From: Halichondria panicea
Taxonomy: Eukaryota > Porifera > Demospongiae > Suberitida > Halichondriidae
Assembly (NCBI RefSeq): GCF_963675165.1
Contig: NC_087382.1
Coordinates: forward strand, 3,945,963 to 4,009,962
DNA length: 64,000 nt
Reading direction: 5' to 3'
The notes beneath the pieces are model-generated. The model saw only the letters and a list, made by a program, of their open reading frames with translations, was not told the DNA's origin and searched no databases. How positions within the stretch are numbered: position 1 is the first letter of the stretch; every line of letters begins with the position of its first letter. This document shows positions 37,798 through 49,628 of this stretch, piece after piece. The position numbers were made by a program, and so were the translations under genes.

Positions 37798-38063
37798 CAG
37801 GTCATGAATTAACATCTTGTACACACATGTGACAGTTACGAAGATTTTTATCTTTGAACGACTTCCCTCTTTTAAAATTGTAACTCACAATTTTGAAAAA
37901 GAGAAGTCGCTGAGGTTGCAAGCATCTATCCTGCATGCATGCATATGTACATGTATATCATCATTGTTTATGGAATGCAAGGAGGATGCATGTGACCAGT
38001 ATACTATTATAGTAGCTGTTAACAAGACAGTAGTAAGTTGCTGGCTATTCATTGAACTACTGT

Positions 38064-39826
38064 ATGCTGCTGAGAATGAGTGTCCTTGTCCTGTGTATGA
38101 GCTGCCTGTGTCTATGGCTGGGGAAGGTGAGTGGTATAATAGTCAGTAGCTGCAGTTGAGAGTCCCAATTGCAGCTCAGTGTACTGGTGTCTGCAAACTA
38201 TGTGGTGCAAGTGAATATGCTCTCCTACAGTAATCCATCCAACACACTCCCTGGTGGTCAATGTTGTGATCCAGGCATTGGTGGAGGATGTAACGGAAGG
38301 AAGCGCTGTGACACCTTCTTCATCTACTGCCTGATGCCACATGCCAGTACTACTACACAGTGTCCCAATAATGAGCCCAGATTTACTGCAGTCAGTGACC
38401 ATATCGAGGACGGGGCAACCATTGATTTCTCACAATCTACTGTACTAGGACTCTCTAATCCATTCTATCTGATTGGAATATCGACAGCCTGGGAGGTAAA
38501 TGATACAGTAACTGCATATAGACTATTTCAGTGTTATTGCAGGGAGCTCAGCTTTACATACAAGTGCTTGATTATGATACCACCTTTACATCAAATGATG
38601 CTATTGTAAGCTATCGATTTGATCTGAATCTCTTAGTGGGATCGACAACCATATTATCTGTCTCAAGTACCGGGGCTAGTATCACTTCAAGTACTATTGT
38701 GTTGTGTGCTCCTTTCTTCATTACAAGCAGTTGTTAGTTTTTTAATTACTGTCAGTTCTATGCTGTCACATGCAGTGACAGAGGAACGTGTGTGAATGAA
38801 ATGGACAGTTTCACTTGCAACTGTAACCATCCCTACTTTGGTGCAAACTGTGAGTATCAAAACTTTTGCTACAACAGAAATTGCAACGAAAGAGGAACAT
38901 GTACTAATGGCTTTTATTCCTACTCCTGTGTCTGCAATGTTGGCTATACTGGTGCTGATTGTGAGGATGATATTGATGAGTGCTTACTTATGGGGACAGT
39001 GTGCAGTGACCATGGCAACTGCTCTCATGGAATAGCCACCTTCACTTGCTCATGTGATCTTGGCTACACTGGACAGAGATGTGAGACAGACATTGATGAT
39101 TGTGCTGGAATAAACTGTAGTGGCAATGGTGTGTGTGTTGACATGGTGAACATGTTCCTATGTGACTGTGAACCTGGCTACACTGGTGCTGATTGTGAGA
39201 CCAACATTGATGATTGTGTGAATAGGAACTGCAGTGGAAATGGTGTGTGTGTGGATGGTGTCAACTCGTTCAGTTGTGAGTGGGTGTCTGGCTTCACTGG
39301 AGAGATGTGCAGTGTGGAGACACAAGGTAAACACTAACTTCCTTAACACATTGGTACATTTCATATAGTGAATGTTGATAGGTCTTTTAGCATGTTTGCT
39401 TTCTATTTGCAGAGATGAGATCAGATGATGCAACAGCTACTATAGCAGGTGGAGTGGTGGGGGGACTAGTGGGCGTTGTGATGATTGCAGTTGTCATAGT
39501 CATTGTCATAGTGATTATCGGCAAAAACAAGAAAGAGTCATCTAAACACAATGGTAAGACTATCTCAGTGTGCATGTGTGTACTATACATATACACTAAC
39601 TTAACTTGTTTCTCTCCCTGCAGTAACTGTTAGTGGAGGAGGAACTGCCAACAATGACATACCATGTCAGAACAACGTGGTGTACGGTGTGTGTGAGATG
39701 AACACAGCTCAACCTCAAACCAACACCATGATAAATGTAAATGTTAGCTATGCAACCGTTGCCGAGCGTAAGGATGGACTGGGACAGACTGGTGATATCT
39801 ATGATGATGTCAACACGAGGCAGTAA
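38064..39826 (+). pseudogene. Notch-ligand-like copy 5 (tail type A), one nonsense codon
   Basis: Exons: 38064-38126, 38175-38495, 38543-39326, 39413-39553 and 39624-39826 (TAA). The only frame-breaking lesion is TAG at 38735-38737, where other copies have CAG, immediately after the second half-DSL cysteine. All five EGF-like repeats, the helix and the tail stay in frame beyond it. The last EGF has lost a cysteine (ECVSG to EWVSG). The tail exon lacks about 37 codons in frame (between the NTL and KLM positions), removing the YGYPL and PVYESV tyrosines but keeping VSYATV and DIYDDV. Could be a polymorphic null, a readthrough site or an assembly error. Confidence 0.75.
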
Positions 39827-40008
39827 CTTTAATTTGCCCCTAACGCAATTGCTAATACTATATGTTTGTTATCTCAACTCTCAAGTGCTTTCTCGTAGTT
39901 TAAGTGGTTTGGGTGGGACTGTGGTCATGTAGCTGTAGGTATATCCTGGTAGTGAGCTCATGCAAAGTGTATCTAGAAAGTGAAAGCACTAAGAAAATGC
40001 AGTACTGT

Positions 40009-40346
40009 AAGACCTCGATTTAAGGCGACCCTCTAAATATGCGACACCCAGGAGCTTCAGCAATTTTCTGACCTCTAAAAGTAGCGACAGCTGCGTTGAC
40101 AATTATTTTTTAATGTCGCGTTGTAAATGTAGCCACTCCCTACCCTCGATTGTAGCCCACTGGAAAATCAATGTTTTTAAGCGGCCTGAAATCGAGGCAA
40201 GTAGACTCTGTAAAGTTACCTCCAATTAGATGCGACCCTCTAAATATGCGACACCAGGACTTCAATATAATTTTTCGACCTCCAAAACAAGCGACCTCTG
40301 GCTTCGTAATTATTAAAAAGTGTCGCTTTAAATTGAGATCTTCATT
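40009..40346. repeat. MITE 'GACCTCGATTTAA' family
   Basis: The left end GTAAGACCTCGATTTAAGGC and right end GTCGCTTTAAATTGAGATC are imperfect inverted repeats. The interior repeats CGACCCTCTAAATATGCGAC twice. It is absent from the matching interval before copy 5 (near 37550), so it is an insertion. Confidence 0.65.
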
Positions 40347-40707
40347 GTAATGATGTCATGAGAATTATTAATCATTGTAATCACTGTAATGGGAGTATTA
40401 TCACTAGCCTCTACACATGAAGGCTCTCCTTTTTCTTTTTTCTGTTCTTTATCACAGTCAATAAGCTGTATAATCGTTCAATGAGATAAAATACGGTATG
40501 AATAAAGAAAGAGGAAATAGACTTATAGTTTCTAAACTGTATGCCCATTTCTTTCTTTGCTGCCTATTTTTTTGCTAGCTACATTCTTCTGCTTCTTCTG
40601 GATGAACAATGACAACAGCAAGAATAAGTGATGTATGAAATCACCGTAACGAGTGTAAACAATGTAATCACTGTAATGGGTGTCCATGGAATGTGCAGGC
40701 GCATGTT

Positions 40708-40858
40708 GCCCCACTAAACGAAAAACGCCACTAAAACGAAACAGTAGTCAATAATGAGCGTAGCACCTAACTCTATCCCCTTAACTCTAACCCAACCCTA
40801 ACCTAGCCCATTATTAACGTTTGTTCATTTTAGTGATGTTGCGTTTTAGTGGGACTAC
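40708..40858. repeat. MITE 'GCCCCACTAAACGAAA', second copy
   Basis: Same termini and interior order as 37650-37797 (CAATAATGAGCGTAGCACC, then CATTTTAGTGATGTTGCG). Confidence 0.6.
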
Positions 40859-41075
40859 ATGCAGGCGCAAGGTCATGAATGAACATCTTGTACACTCATG
40901 TGACAGTGGTACAAAGATGTTTGAGCGACTTCCTTTTTCAAAATTGTGAGGTTGCAAGCACTTAGTATTGCATGTGTATGCATGGAATGCAAGGAGGATA
41001 CATGTGACCAGTACCTGTTAACAAGATGTAGATAGATAATTATAGTAAGTTGCTGGCCATTCATTGAACTACTGC

Positions 41076-43048
41076 ATGCTGCTGAGAATGAGTGTCCTTG
41101 TATTGTGTATGAGCTGCCTGTGTCTATGGCTGGGGAAGGTGAGTGGTATAATAGTCAGTAGCTGCAGTTGAGAGTCCCAATGCTTGCAGCTCAGTGTACT
41201 GGTGTTTGCAGACTATGTGGTGCAAGTGGAGATGGTCTCTTACAGTAATCCATCCAACACACTTTTAGATGGTCAATGTTGTGATCCAGGCAATGGTGGA
41301 GAATGTAAAGGAAAGGAGCGCTGTGACACCTACTTCATCTACTGCCTGGTGCCACATTCCAGTACTACAGTGGGGTGTCTCAATACTTATACCGGATCTA
41401 CTGCAGTTAGTAGCTATATCGAGGATGGGGAAACCATTGATTTCTCACAACCTACTGTACTAGGACTCCCTAATCCGTTCAATCTGACAGGAATAACGAC
41501 AACCTGGGAGGTAAATGATACAGTGTAGCTAACAGTAGACTATTTCAATTTTGTAGGGAGCTCAACTATACATACAAGTGCTTGATTATGATATCCTTAC
41601 ATCAAATGATGCTATTGTGAGGTATCGATTTGATCTGAATCTTCTCTCAGTGGGATCGAACACCATATTATCTGTCTCAGGTACCGGGGCTAGTATCACT
41701 GTGAGTGCTATTGTGTTATGTGCTCCATTCTTCATTGGAAGCAGTTGTCAGTTTTTCAATTACTGTGAGTTCAATGCTGTCACATGCAGTGACAGAGAAA
41801 CGTGTGTGAATGAAATGGACAGTTTCACTTGCAACTGTGACCCTCCCTACTTTGGTGCAAACTGTGAGTATCAAAACTTTTGTTTCAACAGAAACTGCAA
41901 CGAAAGAGGAATGTGTACTTATAATGGCTTTGATTCCTACTCCTGTGTCTGCAATGTTGGCTATACTGGTGCTGATTGTGAGGTGGATATTGATATATGA
42001 TGAGTGCTTGCTAATGGAGACAGTGTGCAGTGACCATGGTAACTGTTTTCATGGAATAGCCACCTTCACCTGCTCATGTGATCCTGGCTACACTGGACAG
42101 AGATGTGAGACCAACATTGATGATTGTGTGAACGTAAACTGCAGTGGACACGGCAACTGTACTGACAGAGTTAATGGCTTTGATTGTGATTGTTTCCCTG
42201 GTTTCACAGATGCTATTTGTCAGACTGACATTGATGAATGCGATGGAATAAACTGTAGTGGCAATAGTCGTTGTGTTGACATGGTGAACATGTTCCTATG
42301 TGACTGTGAACCTGGCTACACTGGTGCTGATTGTGAGACCAACATTGATGATTGTGTGAATAGGAACTGCAGTGGAAATGGTGTGTGTGTGGATGGTGTC
42401 AACTCGTTCAGTTGTAACTGTATGTCTGGCTTCACTGGAGAGATGTGCAACACCACTTCAGGTATAATAAATTGTTTCATTCTGTATAAATTATACCCTT
42501 TGCAGAGTTGAATGGTGGTCCAGGGGATCTGGTAGGAGGAGTGGTGGGAGGTCTTCTAGTGCTGATGCTGATACTCATGAGCTCATGATCAGGGGAAGAC
42601 CATTCAAGACAATCAGTTGCAAGGTAAGCTGTTTGTGTACACCTAGTAACATTGAAGTAGTACACATGCGTATATGACTTTATACTGTTTACATTTCGCT
42701 TACTTTACAACGTGATTGGGTGTTTATGTTTCAGTATACGCCTGAGCTGTGTTTGTCTCGAAATTACGCCCACTCATTAAGCTATATACTCATGGACTGT
42801 TATTTTCCACAGGAGACACCAATTCCTACATACCTGGAGACAACCCAGTGTATGGGATTCCTGAGAACAGAACAAACTCCATCACTTCAGAAATAGCAGA
42901 GTTTGACAACCCGATATATGGCAGCCTGGAATCACTCAACGATGTAGAACTGGTCAATCCAACTTATGGATATGCAGATTTCGAAGACGTACCTTATGAA
43001 TTGGCCCCTGCAGTATCAGACTATGAGACACCTGTAGTATGCACCTAG
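41076..43048 (+). pseudogene. Notch-ligand-like copy 6 (tail type B), frameshift and broken helix
   Basis: Exons: 41076-41138, 41190-41510, 41557-42461, 42506-42623 and 42813-43048 (TAG). In the third EGF-like repeat GATATTGATATATGATGAG replaces GATATTGATGAG, a +7 event that shifts frame at about 41990. In the transmembrane exon, the stretch between ATACTC and GAGCTCATG has lost about 35 bp, removing half of the helix and creating a TGA. The type B tail exon is open, with NPVYG, NPIYG and NPTYG motifs. There are six EGF-like repeats if the shift is ignored. Not expected to make a membrane ligand. Confidence 0.8.
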
Positions 43049-43195
43049 CTGTGTATGACAATAGTATTACAGAAAATGGAGGGCAGAACAATATTTAAGG
43101 TTGATAATTTAACTTACGAAATAATATTATGCTGATGCAGCACATTTTAATTTTGTACGAAGTAATTAGGGTAGTATAAGGTAGTGAGTGACATG

Positions 43196-43281
43196 ATGTT
43201 AGCTATGCAACCGTTGCTGAGCGTGAGGATGGACTGGGACAGACTAGTGACATCTATGATGATGTGTACACGAGGCAGTGA
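43196..43281 (+). pseudogene. Relic of type A last exon behind copy 6
   Basis: Encodes LAMQ/SYATVAEREDGLGQTSD then IYDDVYTRQ and TGA depending on frame entry. Nearly identical to the relic at 32270-32353, along with ~150 bp of flank. Confidence 0.6.
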
Positions 43282-43597
43282 CTTTATTATTTGCCTCTAA
43301 AGCAATTGCTAATTCAGTTTGCTTACGATTATTTTATGTTTATAACCTCTTGTTATCTCAAGTGCCTGCTTGCATGTAGTTTAAGTGGTTTGGTGGACTG
43401 TGGTAAATCAGCAAGTACAGGCCATGCATGAATAACATCCTGTTTGTAGATTTATCTTTGAGTGACTTTGCAAGCACTATAGCATATTTATATCATGTTG
43501 ATGGAATGCAAAGAGGATGCATGTCTAACAGAGATCAGTAACACGTAGATTAACATATCAAGCATGCAAGAATAGTTGCTGTCATTTGAATTACTGT

Positions 43598-46500
43598 ATG
43601 CTGCTGAGAATGAGTGTCCTTGTATTGTGTATGAGCTGCCTGTGTCTATGGCTGGGGAAGGTGAGTGGTATAATAATAGTCAGTAGCTGCAGTTGAGAGT
43701 CCCAATGCTTGCAGCTCCGTGTACTGGTGTCTGCAGACTATGTGGTACAAGTGAAGATGGTATCTTACAGTCATCCATCTAACACAGTTTCTGGTGGCCG
43801 ATGTTGTGATTCAAGCTATCGTGAACCATGTGATGGATGGGAGCGCTGTGACACCTACTTCATCTACTGCCTGAGGCCACATGCCAGTACTGCTACACAG
43901 TGTCCCAGTACTGCTCCCGGATATACTGCAGTCAGTAACTATATCGTGGATGGGGCAGACATTGATTTCACACAACCTACTGTACTAGGACTCTCTAATC
44001 CATTCAATCTGACTGGAATATCGACAGCCTGGGAGGTAAGATACTGAAGACTATTTCAATATACTATTGCTTGTGATTGCAGGGAGCTCAGCTTTACATA
44101 CAAGTGCTTGATTATGATACCTTTTCATCACATGATACTATTGTAAAGTATCGATTTAATCTGAATCCCTCCGTGTCAGTGGGATCAACAATTACACCAT
44201 CTGCCTCAAGTACCGCTACTGCAAGGTTTAGTGCTACTGTGTTGTGTGCTCCATTCTTCATTGGAGGCAGTTGTCAGTTTTTCAATTACTGTCAGTTCAA
44301 TGCTGTCACATGCAGTGACAGAGGAACGTGTGTGAATGAAATGGACAGTTTCACTTGCAACTGTGACCCTCCCTACTTTGGTGCAAACTGTGACTTTTGC
44401 TACAACATATATTGCAACGAAAGAGAAACGTGCACCAATAATGGCTTTGATTCCTACACCTGTGTCTGCAATGCTGGCTATACTGGTGTTGATTGTGAAG
44501 ACATTGATGAATGTGAGGGGCAGAGCTGCAGTGGAAATGGTGTCTGTATGAATGAGGTCAACTCTTACACATGTGCCTGCAATGCTGGCTATACTGGTGC
44601 TGATTGTGAGGATGATATTAATGAGTGCTTGCTAATGGAGACAGTGTGCAGTGGCCATGGTAACTGCTCTCACGGAATAGCCACTTTCACCTGCTCATGT
44701 GACCTTGGATACACTGGACAGAGATGTGAAACCAACATTGATGATTGTGTGAATAGGAACTGCAGTGGAAATGGTGTGTGTGTGGATGGTGTCAACTCGT
44801 TCACTTGTGAGTGTGTGTCTGGCTTCACTGGAGAGATGTGCAGCACTGCAGGTATTGTTACGGTGGCCCTGAGCGTTACTATTAGTTCACCTTAGCTACT
44901 TGATACTTCGCCTACCTTAGCTACTGAGTAGTTCGCCTACCTTAGCTACTGGGTAGTTCTACTTGATAGTTCGCCTACCTTAGCTACTGGGTAGTTCACC
45001 TACCTTAGCTACTGGGTAGTTCTACTTGATAGTTCGCCTACCTTAGCTACTGGGTAGTTCACCTACCTTAGCTACTGGGTAGTTCTACTTGATAGTTCGC
45101 CTACCTTAGCTACTTGATAGTTCACCTACCTTCGCTGCTTGATAGTTCACGTACCTACCTTAGCTACTTCGCAATTGACCTTTGAACTGCATGTTAATTC
45201 TATTTAATGCTGCTGTAGCCGTACTGCACTGTACATAGCGACTCGACTATAGAGATCAATAATGAGAGCTACATAGCACGTATACAGGTACTGAGGATTA
45301 TCTAACAGCAATGCAAGACTAGAGTACCACACCAGAACCATTGTATAGTACAGAATTCTTGTGCTGCGATGGATATAAACGTGAACAACTTGAACTGCAT
45401 GTGTTGTATTAGTCTGGGGCCAGACCTTTTCTCAGAGGGGAGGGGGAAGAGAAGAAAAAGGTCTCTTAATCCTAGCTCTATTGCCCCAAGCTATTAGACT
45501 AGCTAGTATTGTGAATAACATGTAACTTCCAAATGAATCAAGTGTGGTACTCTCATCTTGCATTGCTGTTACCCATAGGGTAGCACTAACTGGCTGCAGA
45601 TAATCCTCAGTACCTGTATATATACATGGAGCTCTCATTTATATTGAGTCGCATGGCTCCAGCAGCAGCATTAACATACAGTTCAAAGGTCAACTTCGAA
45701 GTAGCTAAGGTTGGCGAACTACCCAGTAGCTAAGGTTGGCGAACTACCCAGTAGCTAAGGTTGGCGAACTACCCAGTAGCTAAGGTAGGTGAACTACCCA
45801 GTAGCTAAGGTAGGCGAACTATCAAGTAGAACTACCCAGTAGCTAAGGTAGGCGAACTACTCAGTAGCTAAGGTAGGCGAAGTATCAAGTAGCTAAGGTG
45901 AACTAATAGTAACGCTCAGGGCCACCGTATATTGTAGTTCAAACTAATTCTGTTATAATTATACTGTAGTGTTATAGGTGGTGGTCCAGGGAGCCTCACT
46001 CTGATAGGAGGAGTGGTGGGAGGTCTCCTAGTGCTGATGCTGATACTCGTGCTCCTGATAGTGGTTGTGGTGGTGTGTGTACGCAGAGCTCATGATCAGG
46101 GGAAGACCATTCAAGACACTCAGTTGCAGGGTAAGTTGTTTGTGTGCCTAACATTGAAGTAGCTATACATGCACACATGCATGCACTGTTTACATTTCAC
46201 TAGTGTAGTTTACTTTACAATGTGATCTGAGTGTTTATGTTTCAGTATGCTCAAGCTCATGAAACGATTTACTAAGTTTGCATGTCTTAATTTAGCTGGA
46301 GACAACCCAGTGTATGGGATTCCTGAGAACAGAACAAATACCATCACTTCAGAAACAGCAGAGTTCGACAACCCGATATATGGCAGCCTGGAATCACTTA
46401 ACGATGCAGACCTGGTCAATCCAATTTATGGAGATGCAGATTTCAATGATGTACCTTATGAATTGGCCCCTGCAGTATCAGACTATGAGACACCTATTAG

Positions 46501-46806
46501 TATACGCAGAGCTCATGATCAGGAGAAGACCATCATTCAAGACACTCAGTTGCAAGGTAATAATTAAGTTGTTTGTGTACCTGACACATTGAAGTATAGC
46601 TATGCTCAAAATCATGCACACTGTTTACATTTCACTAGTGTATATTGATTGGAGTGTTTATGTTTCAGTATGCCTGAGCTTTGCTGTTGTTTTCCACAGG
46701 AGATCTAAACACCATTTCCTATATTCCTGGAGACAACAAAGATGTACCTTATGAATTGGCCCCTGCAGTATCAGACTATGAGACACTTGTAGGTACCTGT
46801 GTATGA
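43598..46806 (+). CDS. Notch-ligand-like receptor ligand, copy 7 (tail type B), intact
   Basis: Six exons (43598-43660, 43715-44035, 44083-44851, 45978-46130, 46296-46556, 46700-46806) join in frame to 557 aa, despite a 1071-bp element in intron 3. A signal peptide (MLLRMSVLVLCMSCLCLWLG) is followed by the MNNL-like domain, half-DSL (CAPFFIGGSC) and five EGF-like repeats. The second lacks the usual three-residue lead, reading CDFCYNIYCNERETC. The helix at ~393-419 has a GG-rich start (IGGVVGGLLVLMLIL) and basic stop-transfer (VRRAHD). The ~138-residue tail has NPVYG, NPIYG (twice), repeated DVPYELAPAVSDYET and no type A motifs. NPxY and YGSL-type motifs suggest clathrin-adaptor or PTB binding, relevant because DSL ligands must be endocytosed to activate Notch. 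Confidence 0.8.
44859..45929. mobile_element. Foldback element in intron 3 of copy 7
   Basis: 1071 bp with ends TACGGTGGCCCTGAGCG and CGCTCAGGGCCACCGTA, flanked by exact TATTGT duplications (44853-44858, 45930-45935). The empty site GCAGGTATTGTAGTTC survives in copy 10 (53241-53256). The arms are tandem ~27-bp units (CCTACCTTAGCTACTGGGTA plus GTTCG) on the left and their complement on the right, then unique inverted sequence to about 45335 and 45545. The central ~200 bp contain no transposase. Confidence 0.9.
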
Positions 46807-46931
46807 TAATAGTAATAGAGAAATAGCGCAAAACAATAATTATTTCAATGTGGTTGATAACTTCATACTGAGACTCATGAAATATGCTGATGCAGCACAT
46901 TTTGTATGAAGTAGTAAGGTAGTGAGTGACA

Positions 46932-47031
46932 TGATAAATGTAAATGTTATAGCTATGCAACCATTGCCGAGCGTAAGGATGGACTGGGACAGACTAGTGA
47001 TATCTACGATGATGTCAACACGAGGCAATAA
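46932..47031 (+). pseudogene. Relic of type A last exon behind copy 7
   Basis: AATGTAAATGTTATAGCTATGC has a 2-bp gain relative to other relics. It still ends GATGATGTCAACACGAGGCA and TAA. Confidence 0.6.
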
Positions 47032-47405
47032 CTTTATGTATTATTATTTGCCACAACACAAATTACTAATTCAGTTTGCTTGCAATTATAATTTTATTTT
47101 GATAACCTCTTGTTATCTCAAGTGCCTGCCAGCTTGCTTGTAGTTTAAAAGTGGTTTGGTGGACTGTGGTAAATCATGTATCTATACATGTAGGGGTTGG
47201 AATGTGCAGGCACCGGTCATGAATAACATCCTGTTTGAAGATTTATCCTCTGAGTGAATTTTTGCAAGCACTATCCATGCATGCATGCATATTTATATCA
47301 TGTTGATGGAATGCAAGGAGGATGCATGTCTAACAGACATGCAAAGTAACATATCAAGCATGAAAGAATAGTTGCTGGCCATTGAATTACTGTATTCTGC
47401 TGAGA

Positions 47406-49278
47406 ATGAGTGTCCTTGTTACAAGGCTTGTATTGTGTATGAGCTGCCTGTGTCTATGGCTGGGGAAGGTGAGTGGTATGATAGTCAGTAGCTGCAGTTG
47501 AGAGTCCCAATGCTTGCAGCTCAGTGTACTGGTGTCTGCAGACTATGTGGTACAAGTGGAGATACTCTCCTACAGTCATCCATCCAACACACGCTCTGGT
47601 GGTCAATGTTGTGATTCACCATTGGGATTCAATGGTGTAGTACCATGTAACGAAGGGGAACGCTGTGACACCTACTTCATCTACTGCCTGATGCCACATT
47701 CCAGTACTGCTACACAGTGTCCCAGTAATGAGCCCGGATTTACTGCAACCAGTAACAATACCACTGACGGGGCAGACATTGATTTCTCACAACCTACTGT
47801 ACTAGGACTCTCTAATCCGTTCAATCTGACAGGAATATCAACAGCCTGGGAGGTAAAAATGATACTACAGACTATTTCAATATAGATCAGTACCATTTCT
47901 TGTTATTGCAGGGAGCTCATACATACAAGTGCTTGATTCTGATACTTCATCATATGATACTATTGTAAGGTATCAATTTGGTCTGAATCCCTCTGTGTCA
48001 GTGGGATCAACAATTACACCATCTGCCTCAAGTACCGCTACTGCAAGATTTAGTGCTACTGTGTTGTGTGCTCCCTTCTACATTGGAAGCAGTTGTGAGA
48101 TCTTTAATCACTGTGAGTCCATATGCAGAGAAACGTGTGTGAATGAAATGGACAGTTTCACTTGCAACTGTAACCCTCCCTACTTTGGTGCAAACTGCGA
48201 GCATCAAAACTTTTGCCACAACAGAAATCGCAACGAAAGAGGAACGTGTACAAACAGCATTGATTCCTACACCTGTGTCTGCAATGCTGGCTATACTGGT
48301 GCTGATTGTGAGGTGGATATTGATGATTGTGAGGGACAGAGCTGCAGTGGAAATGGTGACTGTATGGATGAGGTCAACTCTTACACCTGTGTCTGCAATG
48401 TTGGCTATACTGGTGCTGATTGTGAGGTGGATATTGATGAGTGCTTGCTAACGGAGACAGTGTGCAGTGGCCATGGTAACTGCTCTCATGGAATAGCCAC
48501 CTTCACCTGCTCATGTGATCCTGGCTACACTGGACAGAAATGTGAGACTGACATTGATGATTGTGTGAATAGGAACTGCAGTGGAAATGGTGTGTGTGTG
48601 GATGGTGTCAACTCGTTCAGTTGTGAGTGTGTGTCTGGCTTCACTGGAGAGATGTGCAGTGTGGTGACACAAGGTAAACACTAACTTCCTTAACACACTT
48701 GACAGCTTATTTAGATGCTTAGTGAATGCTGCTGTATAATTCTTCTTCAGCATGTTTGTTTTCTATATATACTTTAGACGTGAGATCAGATGATGCAACA
48801 GCTACTATAGCAGGTGGAGTGGTGGGGGGACTAGTGGGCGTTGCAGTCATAGTCATTGTCATAGTCATTATCATTAAGAACAAGAAAGAATCTTCAAAAT
48901 ACAACGGTAAGGCTATATATCTCAGTGTGTGTACTACACTAACATAACTTGTTTCTCTCCCTGCAGTAACTGTTAGTGGAGGAGGAACTGCCAACAATGA
49001 CATACCATGTCAGAACAACGTGGTGTATGGTGTGTGTGAGATGAACACAGCTCAACCTCAACCAACACCCTCCCTACTGGCCTACCCCCGTCCTCTATAC
49101 AAGAGCAGGAGTATGGCTACCCATTGTGTTCCCTCCCACCAGTGTACGAAAGTGTGGAGTTGAGGGACGAGAAACTCATGAGATCAGTGTAAATGTTAGC
49201 TATGCAATCGTTGCCGAGCGTGAGGATGGACTGGGACAGACTGGTGATATCTATGATGATGCCAGTACGAGGCAATAA
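47406..49278 (+). pseudogene. Notch-ligand-like copy 8 (tail type A), two frameshifts
   Basis: Exons: 47406-47468, 47520-47852, 47912-48673, 48778-48906 and 48967-49278. The first Met is ATT, and a 12-bp in-frame insertion (TTACAAGGCTTG) sits in the signal peptide. Exon 3 begins GGAGCTCATACATACAAG where others have GGAGCTCAGCTTTACATAC, a 4-bp loss that shifts the frame at once. The tail exon lost one A (CCTCAACCAAC) and reads out of frame. EGF2 lost a cysteine (NRNCNERG to NRNRNERG). Five EGF-like repeats. Its downstream flank is almost identical to that of copy 1. Confidence 0.75.
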
Positions 49279-49628
49279 CTTTTATTTGCTTTAACGCAAT
49301 TACTGCGTGTACTATAACCTCTTGTTATCTCAAGTGTTTGCTCGTAGTTTAAATGGTTTGCGGACCCTGCATGCATTGTCATATGTATAAACTATGGGGG
49401 GTGATTCATCTATGTATGGAAGAGTTATGTACAGGCTGTAGGTTATGAATGAACATTCTGTATGAAGACATATTTTAAGTGACTTCCCACTGGCTGCAAG
49501 TATTACATCCATGCTGCATGTTGATGGAATGCAAGGAGGGTGCATGTGACATAGTACTAGCAGACATCTCTTCAAAATATAGTTGTTAACATATCAAGCA
49601 AGATAATTGCTGGCTATCGAATTACTGT

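Noticed and set aside
45432..45638. Possible transposase frame in the foldback element
   Set aside because: 68 codons, minus strand, no DDE or zinc motif, and it crosses into an inverted arm.
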